Positions 22,680-31,406 of a DNA stretch of 64,000 nucleotides are shown here, in pieces. Numbering within the stretch: the stretch's first letter is position 1; each line of letters opens with the position of its first letter. A model generated the notes under the pieces. The model saw nothing but the letters and a program-made list of their open reading frames with translations. It did no database searches and was not told the DNA's origin. The translations under genes were made by a program, and so were the position numbers. Origin of the DNA: JACQQW01 sp964520655 (lineage in GTDB: Bacteria; Omnitrophota; Gorgyraeia; Zapsychrales; Fredricksoniimonadaceae); contig CAZFNI010000002.1 in assembly GCA_964520655.1 (NCBI GenBank), forward strand, positions 124,001 through 188,000, in the 5' to 3' direction.

Positions 22680-23312
22680 TTAAGCAGCTTTCACACCTGG
22701 TCCAACCGGCGGATATTTCAAGAATTCTTTAGTTTTCTCTAAACGGTCAGATAGGCTTACTAAAGCTGGATATTTAGTTTGTACAACAATATGTGAAAGC
22801 ATTGAACTGGTAAATTGCCAGGCAACAGCTGTGGTGATGGATGCCTGGTTTAAATCCCCCTTAAAGATATCGGGATGATTATTAAGCTCTTGCTCTAAAT
22901 TCTCATAGGCGGCCAATAATTGTTCCGTGATCCTTACAACCAACGGCTCATACTGCTTTTCTTTAGGACGCAAATTCCGTTCATAGACTAATTGAACGCT
23001 TTTTTCGCAGGCCGCTAAGGCAAGACCGGTAACTCTTAATTCACGCTGCAAATCGACACTATTTTTTGACCATAAACTTTTTTGACCAATACAAAGATGT
23101 TCAGCCAATTCAAGGATCAAATTCGAATCCATCAGCACTTCTCCGTTATCGCACACAAACGATGGTGCTTTCACCACGGGATTGATCTTCTTAAACTGTT
23201 CATAAGTACTAAAAACAGAAATGGCCTTATGTTCAAAAGGGATCCCCAAACATTCCAAAGAAACAGCTACCCGGCGAACATAAGGCGAATCTAACATCCC
23301 GATCAACTGCAT
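22680..23312 (-). CDS. Glutathione S-transferase-like protein
   Basis: 210 residues with a thioredoxin-like N-terminal domain (MQLIGMLDSPYVRRVAVSLE, then NPVVKAPSFVCDNGEVLMDS, with the cis-Pro replaced by AP in VKAPSF) and an all-helical C-terminal domain. The S9-P-Y motif near the start is where GSH-binding Ser/Cys/Tyr residues occur. A glutathione biosynthesis operon is present at 41-44 kb in the same window, so a GSH-dependent role is credible. It precedes doxX on the same strand. Confidence 0.85.
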   Translation of the reverse strand: MQLIGMLDSPYVRRVAVSLECLGIPFEHKAISVFSTYEQFKKINPVVKAPSFVCDNGEVLMDSNLILELAEHLCIGQKSLWSKNSVDLQRELRVTGLALAACEKSVQLVYERNLRPKEKQYEPLVVRITEQLLAAYENLEQELNNHPDIFKGDLNQASITTAVAWQFTSSMLSHIVVQTKYPALVSLSDRLEKTKEFLKYPPVGPGVKAA

Positions 23313-23352
23313 ATTTTAATCTCCGTGAATATTTAAGGACAACAGCCTTTAA

Positions 23353-23841
23353 CTATTTCTTTTTCTTAACCACTTTTTTCTTCACGGCGGCTTTCTTTGT
23401 CGCCGCAGCTTTTTTCTTTCCCTTAACCGCAACGGATTTAGTATCCTTAGCCTCAACCGGCGCTTGAACCGGGGCTGCCGGGATCACGGCTTGATTAACT
23501 TTAGGAGCATTGCCTGACTTACGCAACGCAAAACATTCCGCGCAATACACCGGTCGGCCAGGCGTGGGTTTGAACGGAAGTTCACTGTCTTTTCCGCACT
23601 GAAAACAAACGATCGCATACTTAGGACGCGTATTCTGCGGCTGTGTCGGCCGCGAGGGCGCAGCAGGTATTGTTTGGGCTGGACGCGCCGCCGCTGCTTT
23701 TTGCATGGCCAACGTCTGGGCTAGATCCGTTAACGATTTATTCATAAAATCGTCAAATTTATTGTTAAGGACAGCCAACTGCTCCTGGATCTGGACAAGA
23801 ACTTTCTCAATATCGACATGTTGCGTTGATCTTTTCTTCAT
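23353..23841 (-). CDS. Zinc-ribbon protein with histone H1-like Lys/Ala tail
   Basis: About 162 residues in three parts: an N-terminal helix (VDIEKVLVQIQEQLAVLNNK), a zinc ribbon CFQCGKDSELPFKPTPGRPV followed by YCAECF (two CxxC pairs), and a C-terminal tail of repeated Lys, Ala and Val (KKAAATKKAAVKKKVVKKKK) like bacterial histone H1-like proteins. The tail should bind DNA or RNA. The second of two adjacent ATGs is preferred because GGAGG is then 6 bp away. Similar ribbon-plus-basic-tail proteins occur in candidate phyla; function unknown, probably nucleoid-associated. Confidence 0.7.
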   Translation of the reverse strand: MKKRSTQHVDIEKVLVQIQEQLAVLNNKFDDFMNKSLTDLAQTLAMQKAAAARPAQTIPAAPSRPTQPQNTRPKYAIVCFQCGKDSELPFKPTPGRPVYCAECFALRKSGNAPKVNQAVIPAAPVQAPVEAKDTKSVAVKGKKKAAATKKAAVKKKVVKKKK

Positions 23842-23988
23842 CATAATCCTCCGCCGGGAAAACTACTTATAAAACACACTGACAATTTCGTCTAATATAC
23901 CCTCATTCGCCGGTATTATCAAATATTCTTTCTAAGCCCTCAGTCAGGTTTCCATCCATCATAGTGTTATATGTATTATAGAGTTGAC

Positions 23989-24028
23989 TAAAAGAAATAG
24001 GGCCCCTATCGCTGGATAGAGGCCCTAT
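23989..24028 (-). terminator. Rho-independent terminator of the PEP-CTERM gene
   Basis: On the minus strand a stem ATAGGGCCTCTATC pairs across a 4-base loop (CAGC) with GATAGGGGCCCTAT, one mismatch, and is followed by TTTCTTTT. It begins 21 bp after the stop codon of the gene at 24049. Confidence 0.85.
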
Positions 24029-24048
24029 GAATGTTGTTCTTTGAATAA

Positions 24049-24798
24049 TTAAGCCAAATGCTTTCTTTTAAGCAACATTCCGAACAATCCGCCACCTAGC
24101 AACACTAGAGATGCAGGTTCTGGGACTGGAGAAGCTGTTGTTTCAAAAGGAGTCACCTTAACTGACCAATTATCAATACCGCTTGATGTCCCACCATCAA
24201 CAACCCCAGGAAGACTCATGCCGGTAGTAGCCAGATAACCAAATGTGATCGGATCGCCGGATGCCGAGAAATCAAGCGTATTGGGACCGCCTGCAGTATT
24301 AATAAAATCAGCAGCCGTTAATCCAGAAAAAGAAAATGGGTCCCACGTTGTTCCCGCAAGGCCATCACCTGGTCCTTGAGCCAATCCAACAAACGAAAGA
24401 CCAGGTCCTGAATGATAGACAGAGCCGGACTGCTCCAAAGCCAATCGGTAACCAACAACACTGGTTCCACTCGTTCCGCCTAAGAATTTCAGATCAAACG
24501 AAAAGTCTATGGCAGAAATACCACCTGAAACACCCGGATCATAAACAGCCGTTGTGTTCTTATCCACCACGATAATGCTTTGGAACGAATTCAGGCCTGA
24601 AACATTCATTTGACGAAATTCATTCGGGTTACCGCCAGCGGGTGTTTGAAAAGAAGAAAAACTGCCGCTGAGGAACTTCTGCCCGATCCAATGAGAATCG
24701 CTAAAAACCCCATCAGAAAACACCACTGATGCCCAAGAATTGCTGGTCAAGGCAATAAATACAAAAACCGTTAAAACAAACAATTTCATTTGCTGCAT
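24049..24798 (-). CDS. PEP-CTERM sorting-domain exported protein
   Basis: 249 residues. It has a signal peptide (MKLFVLTVFVFIALTSNSWA) and a C-terminal sorting signal VPEPASLVLLGGGLFGMLLK followed by RKHLA: the Pro-Glu-Pro motif, a hydrophobic segment and a basic end. The middle is rich in Gly, Ser and Thr with no catalytic motif. Such proteins are processed by exosortase (EpsH/XrtA) and tied to exopolysaccharide or surface layers in Gram-negative bacteria. No exosortase gene is in the window. It has its own terminator and a 165-bp upstream gap, so it is probably a single-gene unit. Confidence 0.88.
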   Translation of the reverse strand: MQQMKLFVLTVFVFIALTSNSWASVVFSDGVFSDSHWIGQKFLSGSFSSFQTPAGGNPNEFRQMNVSGLNSFQSIIVVDKNTTAVYDPGVSGGISAIDFSFDLKFLGGTSGTSVVGYRLALEQSGSVYHSGPGLSFVGLAQGPGDGLAGTTWDPFSFSGLTAADFINTAGGPNTLDFSASGDPITFGYLATTGMSLPGVVDGGTSSGIDNWSVKVTPFETTASPVPEPASLVLLGGGLFGMLLKRKHLA

Positions 24799-24963
24799 AC
24801 ATCCTCCTTAACAATTGAAACAAAATTAACAGAATTTTGGCTTAAATTACCCTACAAAATAAATATTGTCAATAAATAATCACCGAGGAAGCCTTTCCCA
24901 CTAGAAACTATGCCTTAGCACAACTCTTAACAAATCCGCCACAATTTTCTGCAGTGATCCTTC

Positions 24964-25707
24964 TTATTCCTCCCGTCCAGACACCTTCCTTAAGATCTCC
25001 ACGAGATTCGCTGGAACATTATACCCTAATGACCGCGCCTTTTTTACATCATCCCAGGCGTGATCATAATCCTTCACCTGGATGTAATATTGAGCCCTAT
25101 ACACATAACCGACCGCGTATTGATCGTCCATACGGATCACCGCATTAAGATCCGCCAAAGCTTTCTCATAATCGGTCTTGACGATATACATAAAACCGCG
25201 GTTGATATAGGCGTCTTTTCTATCATTCTTAAGCTCAATGGCCTTGGTATAATCCGCGATCGCCTTATCATATTCTTTTTGCGTTGAATAAATAGAAGCG
25301 CGGTCGTAATACGCATCGTCATTTTCCGGATCCAAACTGATCGATCGATCAAGATCCGCCAGGGCCGGAACTAGATCATTTCTGGTCAAATACAACGCAC
25401 CCCTGCCCAAATAGCCCAAGGCATAATTAGGATTAAGGCTTAAACTTTGATTATAAGCTGCCTCTGCTCTGGCTTGATCGCCTTTAAGAAAATAGGCTTT
25501 CCCCAACGCATAAAACGCTGTTTCTGATCGGGGATTTAATGCCGCGGCTTTGTTATAATTCTCTATGGCTTGATCCAGTAAATTCATCTTCAAATACGAC
25601 GTACCGGCTCGTATCAGCTCTTGTTCAGTGAGGTCAGCGAAACATGGAGCGATCACTGTACTGGATAGAAAAAAAGCCAAAACAAACTGCTTCAATATTG
25701 AATTCAT
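24964..25707 (-). CDS. Exported TPR protein
   Basis: 247 residues: signal peptide (LKQFVLAFFLSSTVIAPCFA) then about six 34-residue TPR units covering nearly the whole mature chain (AIENYNKAAALNPRSETAFY, AEAAYNQSLSLNPNYALGYL, ALADLDRSISLDPENDDAYY, and so on). TPR arrays are protein-binding scaffolds; the exported location suggests envelope assembly or pilus/OM complex support. It is followed 15 bp upstream on the minus strand by the lipoprotein gene, so the two are likely cotranscribed (lipoprotein first). Confidence 0.88.
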   Translation of the reverse strand: MNSILKQFVLAFFLSSTVIAPCFADLTEQELIRAGTSYLKMNLLDQAIENYNKAAALNPRSETAFYALGKAYFLKGDQARAEAAYNQSLSLNPNYALGYLGRGALYLTRNDLVPALADLDRSISLDPENDDAYYDRASIYSTQKEYDKAIADYTKAIELKNDRKDAYINRGFMYIVKTDYEKALADLNAVIRMDDQYAVGYVYRAQYYIQVKDYDHAWDDVKKARSLGYNVPANLVEILRKVSGREE

Positions 25708-25722
25708 TTCAATATCCCCTAA

Positions 25723-26343
25723 CTATTCCGGCAAAGAAGGTAATTCATTCACATCTTTTAACGCCTGCGGTCTTTGATATTTGGCGTAAGGCTTGAAATC
25801 ATCCGCCGACAAAGTCCCGATCCACTGGGCAATGACCGATGGTTCTGAAGCGATATTGCCGCCTTGCCCTTTGGAAAGTTTGCCGTCTTTCACGGCTTGT
25901 TCTACTGTTTTATCCTTGATTTCATACACTGCCAACTCATCATTTTCTAGTTTCCAAGCTGTGACCAAATACCCACTATCTTCATCTTTAGCATAATGGT
26001 CTTTAAGGCTGACTAAATGCCGACCCTCAATGGTTGTGGCTGGGCTCATGAAAGTGTCGTAACAAATGGCCAGATCCTGGCTGCATGCGTTAAATGCATC
26101 CTCCGGATCGACAAATTTGCTCTTTGCCCCAACAATGGTCAGATCATTGGTTTTAAGCGCCAAGAAAATATTAAGAAAATGATGTTTCTCCCCAACATCA
26201 GATGAACCTTTATCCTCTTTGAGCGCCCATTTACCCAGGATCCCTTTATACGATGGCTCATCATTAGTAAACGACAGTGGCTGGGTGGTTGTCAAACAGC
26301 CGCTTAAGAGCAATACCAGCGCCGGCACAATGAACATTCTCAT
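25723..26343 (-). CDS. Lipoprotein
   Basis: 206 residues starting MRMFIVPALVLLLSGCLTTT, with lipobox LLSGC and lipidation at Cys16. The start ATG 26343 has AGAGG 7 bp upstream; the longer ORF opens with GTG 15 bp earlier. Beyond the lipobox I see no named domain: a beta-rich middle (KWALKEDKGSS, VGAKSKFVDPEDAF) and a Trp-Ile-Gly-Thr-Leu motif near the end. Outer-membrane anchoring is likely as residue +2 is Leu. Transcribed together with the TPR gene. Confidence 0.8.
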   Translation of the reverse strand: MRMFIVPALVLLLSGCLTTTQPLSFTNDEPSYKGILGKWALKEDKGSSDVGEKHHFLNIFLALKTNDLTIVGAKSKFVDPEDAFNACSQDLAICYDTFMSPATTIEGRHLVSLKDHYAKDEDSGYLVTAWKLENDELAVYEIKDKTVEQAVKDGKLSKGQGGNIASEPSVIAQWIGTLSADDFKPYAKYQRPQALKDVNELPSLPE

Positions 26344-26376
26344 AACAATACCTCTCACATTAACATGGCTTATTGT

Positions 26377-26676
26377 TTATTCTGCCTCAGCTTCCGCCGC
26401 ATCATGTTCGTCTTCATTTTTCATCTTTTCGGAAGCAGCTTTTGCTTTATCTTCCATTCTTTTATGAACATGCTTCTTATGCTTTTTAGCCTTTTCTTTC
26501 AATGCTTCTTTTTTGGCCTCGACATTCTCTCCTCTTTTAAAACGCGCATTGGCATTCGCATGCTCGATGGCCGCTTTACTTAGATGAGGTCCCTTTGTTA
26601 CTCCTTCTTTCTTGGCAAAAGACAATGACGGCAACAACAGCATAACACCCATTACAAACACGATGATCTTTGTCAT
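26377..26676 (-). CDS. Small exported Lys/Glu/Ala-rich protein
   Basis: 99 residues: signal peptide MTKIIVFVMGVMLLLPSLSFA, then a highly charged helical chain (KKEALKEKAKKHKKHVHKRM; DEHDAAEAEAE). No domain is recognisable. GGAG lies 6 bp before the ATG. Composition suggests an extended periplasmic helix that may bind metal or nucleic acid through His/Lys; nothing more can be said. Confidence 0.7.
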   Translation of the reverse strand: MTKIIVFVMGVMLLLPSLSFAKKEGVTKGPHLSKAAIEHANANARFKRGENVEAKKEALKEKAKKHKKHVHKRMEDKAKAASEKMKNEDEHDAAEAEAE

Positions 26677-26702
26677 AACAACTCCTTTTCGTTAAATATG
26701 TC

Positions 26703-27107
26703 CTATTTAAAATTTGTTAATATTAATGTTATCAGCTGAAGGTTTAAGAAATAGTAAACGCCGTTTAAAGCAAAAAGTTTCCACGGACGCCCTTCCCAGG
26801 TGACGGATCCCAACAACAGCGGCACATAAAAACCAAGCCATACAAAGAACGCCACGCCGTAATTGCAGGGGGATTTAACCGCGTGGATCAAATAGGCCAA
26901 GACAGTAACGGATAAAAATGTACCAAATATCGTTAACAGCAGCGCCGAAGCTTCAGGTTTTTTATCTTTGCAATCTTCGAACTTTTTCCCCACTAGCCCT
27001 GCCCATGTTTTTCCGAACAATGGACCGTACCAGATAAACCCGAATATAAAACTAGCCGCAACCGAGACACCTAATGATAAAAAACTAAAATGCGTAAGCG
27101 GGCACAT
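26703..27107 (-). CDS. DUF1761-like membrane protein
   Basis: 134 residues with four membrane helices. The first carries LGVSVAASFIFGFIWYGPLF and is followed by GKTWAGLVGKK, the signature of DUF1761 proteins. The start is placed at 27107, where GGAGA lies 6 bp upstream; the longer ORF only adds out-of-frame residues from the upstream gene. It begins 14 bp after the stop of the gene at 27121. Function unknown. Confidence 0.75.
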   Translation of the reverse strand: MCPLTHFSFLSLGVSVAASFIFGFIWYGPLFGKTWAGLVGKKFEDCKDKKPEASALLLTIFGTFLSVTVLAYLIHAVKSPCNYGVAFFVWLGFYVPLLLGSVTWEGRPWKLFALNGVYYFLNLQLITLILTNFK

Positions 27108-27120
27108 AAGCTCTCCTTTG

Positions 27121-27582
27121 TTAATTGTTCTCTTCTTTGGATCTGTTGATCTTAAAATACTCTTCAGTGACTGTCTGTGTTTTTTCAAAACGGTGATGGA
27201 TACGATAACATAAAAAATAAAACAATGGTTTCACCGGATTGGTGAATTGATCAAAGAAAACATGCACGGTCAATCCCACCGCCGCACCCAAAAACAGCGG
27301 CCCCAGCTGATAGACCGTAATGATCAGCCACAACAACAATAGGTATTCATATCCATGAAAAAACAAGAACAGCTTGGGATATTTGTTGTAACAGCAGAAA
27401 TCCCAAAGATCCTTGTAACGGAACGGGAACTTTTTCTTAATGATCCAATATTCCAAATGATGATCCAGGTCGATCAACACCCCGCTTAAGAAACAGACCG
27501 CCGTCGCCGGCCAAGAGTGAACAACGCCCTGGAAACCTAGCGCAACCCCTGCTGACACCGCAACATGATAACTGGCTTTCAC
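27121..27582 (-). CDS. Putative membrane-bound metal-dependent hydrolase (YdjM/DUF457-like)
   Basis: 153 residues with GVVHSWPATAVCFLSGVLID followed by LDHHLEYW: the D-x-D-H-H cluster after a hydrophobic helix, plus FFHGYEYL, is the pattern of the YdjM/metal-dependent membrane hydrolase group. Several further helices follow. The start is GTG overlapping the stop of the GIY-YIG gene (GTGA), so expression is coupled. Substrate unknown. Confidence 0.7.
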   Translation of the reverse strand: MKASYHVAVSAGVALGFQGVVHSWPATAVCFLSGVLIDLDHHLEYWIIKKKFPFRYKDLWDFCCYNKYPKLFLFFHGYEYLLLLWLIITVYQLGPLFLGAAVGLTVHVFFDQFTNPVKPLFYFLCYRIHHRFEKTQTVTEEYFKINRSKEENN

Positions 27583-27845
27583 TTGATCAATATTTCCTTT
27601 TCCTTGCGGGACAATTTCTTGATCTTGATCTCTGCCTTTAACGCCCCGCTTAAAGTCCGAAACTTTTTCAAATAGACCAACTCTACTGGTCCTTTGCCGC
27701 GCAGATACTTAGCACCCTTGCCGTTATTGTGGTCAGCAAGCCTTTTTTCAATATCATTGGTATAACCCGTGTATAGCGTGCCCAAACGGCATTTGACCAT
27801 ATATACACAATACAGCGGCGTAAGGCTATTTTTTCCAACGGCCAT
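27579..27845 (-). CDS. Single-domain GIY-YIG nuclease (UPF0213-like)
   Basis: 88 residues that are just one GIY-YIG domain: YCVYMVKCRLGTLYTGYTND, then the Arg of IEKRLADHNNGKGAKYL, and Glu in ELVYLKKF. The start at 27845 places the domain directly after a short N-terminus; the longer ORF reads through the upstream gene in another frame. It overlaps the thioredoxin-like gene by 20 bp. Relatives (YhbQ type) cut DNA weakly; cellular role is uncertain. Confidence 0.85.
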   Translation of the reverse strand: MAVGKNSLTPLYCVYMVKCRLGTLYTGYTNDIEKRLADHNNGKGAKYLRGKGPVELVYLKKFRTLSGALKAEIKIKKLSRKEKEILIK

Positions 27846-28323
27846 TGATCTCATCCTCAACCCAGCGCATCCCCACATCATCCGAGGCAACAATATTCTT
27901 TTTAGCGTCGACCACCATATAATACGGAAAAGCACTAATATGAAATTCTTTACGGAATCCCTCCTTGGGATCTAAAAAGACCGGGGCACCGATTTGTTTG
28001 GCCATGTTCTGCAGCGCACTTAACTTATCATTACCGACTATCACCATTAATCCCGGCCTGTCTTTCTCTGCCCAGATCTTGCGGTAATTGTGGATAAAAG
28101 AAATGCGCTCCTTGCAGTGCGGACACCAGGGGGCCAGATAAATATACACACAATACTCCCTGCCGTCGCAAGGCTTCAAAGACGGTATCAACCCTTCTTC
28201 CTGTGACTCTGAATATGAAGTGAGGTGGTCTATCGCGCTATCAGGGAACTTGGCTGGATGACAGCCTTTCCAAAAGAACAAAATAACCAGCCCCACAACC
28301 ATGTACGACAAGATCTCCCTCAT
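27826..28323 (-). CDS. Membrane-anchored thioredoxin-fold protein
   Basis: 165 residues: an N-terminal anchor (YMVVGLVILFFWKG) and a thioredoxin fold with the active site APWCPHCKE (CPHC as in DsbA) and a cis-Pro segment ISAFPYYMVV. Placement outside the cytoplasmic membrane points to disulfide exchange in the periplasm. The ATG overlaps the SET gene stop (ATGA), so expression follows the SET gene. Confidence 0.88.
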   Translation of the reverse strand: MREILSYMVVGLVILFFWKGCHPAKFPDSAIDHLTSYSESQEEGLIPSLKPCDGREYCVYIYLAPWCPHCKERISFIHNYRKIWAEKDRPGLMVIVGNDKLSALQNMAKQIGAPVFLDPKEGFRKEFHISAFPYYMVVDAKKNIVASDDVGMRWVEDEINGRWKK

Positions 28324-28817
28324 GTCTTACCCTTCTTTGTCTGCGTTTTTTTTAATTTCGGCCAGTGCTCTTCACCCAATATATACCCAACGCAGCGGTC
28401 GGTATTGCAGCGGCAGAGGTGATCCTGAAAACTTTCAAAATCATACCCATAATTGTAAAAGATCTCATCGCCCTTTTTAATATTCTTCCGGGCAATGATC
28501 CAGATCTTGCCGCGGATGATCTCAGGCTCCGCGTTAGGATCGCAGGAATGGTTGATAAAACGTGCTTTGTTATAAGACACATTCCCGTCTATGTCGTAGC
28601 GTTTATTAAGTTCAAAAATATAGACCGCCCCCAGGGTTTCATTTTTCTTGTGTAAATTCACGTGATGATGCCCCCGTCTCTCCGCCTCAGCCTTGGTGAT
28701 ACGCTCCCCGACATATTCGATGATGCGCTCTCCCTTGGGGATATCTTTTTTCGCAAAAACTCCCCGTCCATGTATCCTGGAATTCCTAACCGTGATAAAA
28801 TCTTCAATTTTTTTCAT
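28320..28817 (-). CDS. SET-domain lysine methyltransferase
   Basis: 165 residues. The start at 28817 gives MKKIEDFITVRNSRIHGRGV, the usual SET N-terminus. Then come RFINHSCDPNA (SAM/Lys-channel motif), GDEIFYNYGYDF, and a post-SET cysteine cluster CRCNTDRC. All motifs of an active eukaryotic-like SET enzyme are there. It overlaps the stop of the symporter gene. Bacterial substrates are seldom known; the H1-like Lys-rich protein at 23353 would be a candidate (speculative). Confidence 0.9.
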   Translation of the reverse strand: MKKIEDFITVRNSRIHGRGVFAKKDIPKGERIIEYVGERITKAEAERRGHHHVNLHKKNETLGAVYIFELNKRYDIDGNVSYNKARFINHSCDPNAEPEIIRGKIWIIARKNIKKGDEIFYNYGYDFESFQDHLCRCNTDRCVGYILGEEHWPKLKKTQTKKGKT

Positions 28818-30042
28818 TGTTCTTATCCATCCATCGTTTACCGTTAACCACGCGAGCCACCAGCATCCCGCACACATTATCACCGACAACATTCACCATG
28901 GTCGCCGGCGGATCAACCAAAGTTCCCAGCATGGTGATGATGGGCATGGCTTCCATGGGAAATCCGAACATGGTGATGATAAGGATCTCGCCAAGCATCC
29001 CACCTGACGGGATGCCGCTGATGACCGTCCCGCATAAGAGCGCAACACCGATAACAGAAGCAAAAGTGGCCGCTCCTTCAAATGGCATTTGATAGATCCC
29101 AAACAAGATCGCGATCTTCATGACCGCGGCCAGACAGGAACCGTCGCTGTGAACTGATGCCCCGATATTGACCACCATCTCGCGGACATCATTGGGAAGA
29201 CCAATACGTTTAGCGGCCTCCAGATTGACCGGTAAGGTCGCCAGACCGCTGCCTGTTCCCCACGCGGTTAATGCCGGAGGTAAAATATTTGTCCAAAATA
29301 TCCTGACCCCCTTTATGCCTCCGGCCAACCAGGTATACAACGTAAACGCCACCGCGCAATAGGCTAAAGCTAACGGATAATACAAAGAAACCGCCCTGAG
29401 ATATGTGCCGAACAGCTGCGGGCCGAAAGTCCCGACCAGATAGGCAAAATAGGCCCCTAACCCGATCGGGGCATAGAGCATCACATAACCGATCACTTTC
29501 GTCATCACTTCATTACCGGAACTTAAAAAACTGGCAATGGCTTTGCCCCTAATACCGATCGTCGACGTTGCCAAACCGACCACAAAGGAAAAAATGATCA
29601 AGGCCAGCATATTGTTCTTAGAGAACAATTCCTTGAAATCAGGAACTGTTAACGTACGCACAAGCTGTTGCCCCAGGTCGACATGTTCAGGTTTTATCAT
29701 CTGCGGCATGTTCACATGCACCCCTAATGCCGGAGGATAGTACAATACGCCAGCCAGCATGACCAACGAAGAAATGATGCCCGTGACAATAAAAACAATG
29801 ACCATTACACCTGTGATGCTCCCCAGCCTGCGCATATCTTTCATATTCGCGACCGTCGATGCGATGGAGAAAAAGACCAGCGGCACAACCACAGTGAATA
29901 ATAAATTCAAGAAAACATCGCCAAACGGCTTTAGCACGACAGCATTTTCTTTGGCCGCAAAACCCAATACAGAACCGGTTATTATGGCCAGGATCAAGAC
30001 CAGTGAATACCCGTATCCCTTCAGGAAGGAGCTCTTTTTCAT
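28804..30042 (-). CDS. Dicarboxylate/amino acid:cation symporter (DAACS family)
   Basis: 412 residues with about eight membrane helices and two hairpins. Family signature stretches are AAKENAVVLKPFGDVFLNLL, TGSGLATLPVNLEAAKRIG and SGIPSGGMLGEILIITM, with substrate and Na+ residues near GDNVCGMLVARVVNG. It imports Glu/Asp or C4-dicarboxylates with H+ or Na+. The start at 30042 follows GGAGG and lies on the stop of the small membrane gene (TGATG); the ORF extends further upstream only out of context. Confidence 0.9.
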   Translation of the reverse strand: MKKSSFLKGYGYSLVLILAIITGSVLGFAAKENAVVLKPFGDVFLNLLFTVVVPLVFFSIASTVANMKDMRRLGSITGVMVIVFIVTGIISSLVMLAGVLYYPPALGVHVNMPQMIKPEHVDLGQQLVRTLTVPDFKELFSKNNMLALIIFSFVVGLATSTIGIRGKAIASFLSSGNEVMTKVIGYVMLYAPIGLGAYFAYLVGTFGPQLFGTYLRAVSLYYPLALAYCAVAFTLYTWLAGGIKGVRIFWTNILPPALTAWGTGSGLATLPVNLEAAKRIGLPNDVREMVVNIGASVHSDGSCLAAVMKIAILFGIYQMPFEGAATFASVIGVALLCGTVISGIPSGGMLGEILIITMFGFPMEAMPIITMLGTLVDPPATMVNVVGDNVCGMLVARVVNGKRWMDKNNEKN

Positions 30043-30323
30043 CAGTCTTTCCTCCTTTGAACACTGATACCGCCGCAGATCATATACAAAATAAAGGCAT
30101 TGAATGGAATGGATAACAGGATCAATTCTCCTATGCCCTGAGGTAATACCAAGATCCAGGGCAAACAAAATGGGACGACCATGATCGCACTCTCCCCAGA
30201 GTCTCCGGTATTATGCTTGACTGAATAAAGGTGCATCACATAGGCCATGAAACCAAAAAATATAAATAAACCAGCAGCCCAAAACCCCAGCACTGATTTT
30301 TTTAATCTTATATTACTGCTCAT
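30042..30323 (-). CDS. Small membrane protein next to the symporter
   Basis: 93 residues with two or three hydrophobic helices (SVLGFWAAGLFIFFGFMAYV; LPWILVLPQGIGELILLSIP; AFILYMICGGISV). No family is recognised. The start at ATG 30323 lies inside the end of the exported-protein gene, and its stop shares a base with the symporter start. The tight arrangement suggests coupled expression. Confidence 0.6.
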   Translation of the reverse strand: MSSNIRLKKSVLGFWAAGLFIFFGFMAYVMHLYSVKHNTGDSGESAIMVVPFCLPWILVLPQGIGELILLSIPFNAFILYMICGGISVQRRKD

Positions 30324-30834
30324 AAACAACCTTCAGCATGTAATGCCGCTCCCTGCCCGCCTCAAGCGTTGTATAATGTGCCAAAACGATCTCACCTTTT
30401 GAAGCAAAATCATATGCACCCTCATAATCCTTATTGTAGACTACTTCCTTAACTGATTCTCCCTGCATATAGGCCCAATCGGAGATCCCTAAAGGTCTTT
30501 CAGAAATACGGGAGAATCCAACAGGAACAGCAATGGGGGGATTTGACGTGCCCGTCATGATCTGCGATGTCCCTAAACGGACAACAAATTCAACGGCATT
30601 ATGGGCAATGAACTTGTCTTCGTCGACAATAATGCTTTCTTGGCCCAGGTCATCCGTCAAGACAAGCTTGATGGATCTAAAGACAGTGTTCGTTTTCAAA
30701 CGCCAGTTGCTAACCCAAGGAGCTTCACGATCGAAATATAGAACGCCATGCGCGTCTTTCTCAAAATATTCGCCAGCGTTCACAAAAGGACAAACCGCGG
30801 CCAGCCATATGCACAACGGCAAAATGAGCCTCAT
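30313..30834 (-). CDS. Exported protein of unknown function
   Basis: 173 residues with a signal peptide (LILPLCIWLAAVCPFVNAGE) and a beta-rich mature part; the DREAPWVSNWRLKTNTVFRS stretch has no match that I know. The ATG overlaps the TMEM175 stop (ATGA). It may be an envelope protein acting with the small membrane protein downstream. Confidence 0.65.
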   Translation of the reverse strand: MRLILPLCIWLAAVCPFVNAGEYFEKDAHGVLYFDREAPWVSNWRLKTNTVFRSIKLVLTDDLGQESIIVDEDKFIAHNAVEFVVRLGTSQIMTGTSNPPIAVPVGFSRISERPLGISDWAYMQGESVKEVVYNKDYEGAYDFASKGEIVLAHYTTLEAGRERHYMLKVVYEQ

Positions 30835-31406
30835 TTCTCCATCCTCCGTTCGATCCTTTTGTCAGGGACAAGCCACATGAGCGCCACCAAAATATAAAAC
30901 ACATTTGAGAACAGGACATAATAAAAACTTGACGCGATCCCAAGTAGATAAAAAACGATGGAAACCTTTCCTTTGAGGTCATTGCCTACAGCCTTGGCCA
31001 GCAATGAATCTTTACCTTCCGCCCTGATCAAGACCCGGGTTAAAATGAAATAGGCGCACGCCGCAAGGAACAGCACAACACCGTATACGGTCACGGGCAA
31101 AGGAGCAAAGTTATTCTCTCCCATCCAGCCCGTTGTGAACGGGAACAGCGATAACCAAAACAGCAAATGTAAATTCGCCCACAACACCGCACCGTTGACA
31201 TGCCGCACGGCGTGGAATAAATGGTGATGGTTATTCCAATAGATCCCCAGATAAATAAAGCTTAAAACATAGCAAAAAAAGACCGGAAGCATGGGCGCCA
31301 AAGCATGGATATCCTTTCCATGCGGGACTTTCATCTCCAATACCATGATGGTGATAATGATCGCGATCACACCGTCACTAAAGGCTTCCAGCCTAGATTT
31401 TGTCAA
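30831..31406 (-). CDS. TMEM175-type potassium channel (DUF1211)
   Basis: 191 residues and one 6-helix repeat: the first helix carries RLEAFSDGVIAIIITIMVLE, the R-x3-FSDGV-x-AI-x-IT signature of bacterial TMEM175 channels, which form tetrameric K+ channels without a classical filter. The start codon is TTG with AGGAGG 7 bp upstream and no ATG available nearby. It overlaps the DUF2237 gene by 14 bp. Confidence 0.9.
   Translation of the reverse strand: MTKSRLEAFSDGVIAIIITIMVLEMKVPHGKDIHALAPMLPVFFCYVLSFIYLGIYWNNHHHLFHAVRHVNGAVLWANLHLLFWLSLFPFTTGWMGENNFAPLPVTVYGVVLFLAACAYFILTRVLIRAEGKDSLLAKAVGNDLKGKVSIVFYLLGIASSFYYVLFSNVFYILVALMWLVPDKRIERRMEK

Noticed and set aside
27108..27188. Extended N-terminus of the DUF1761 protein
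   Set aside because: The added residues read through the upstream gene in another frame, and a good Shine-Dalgarno precedes ATG 27107.
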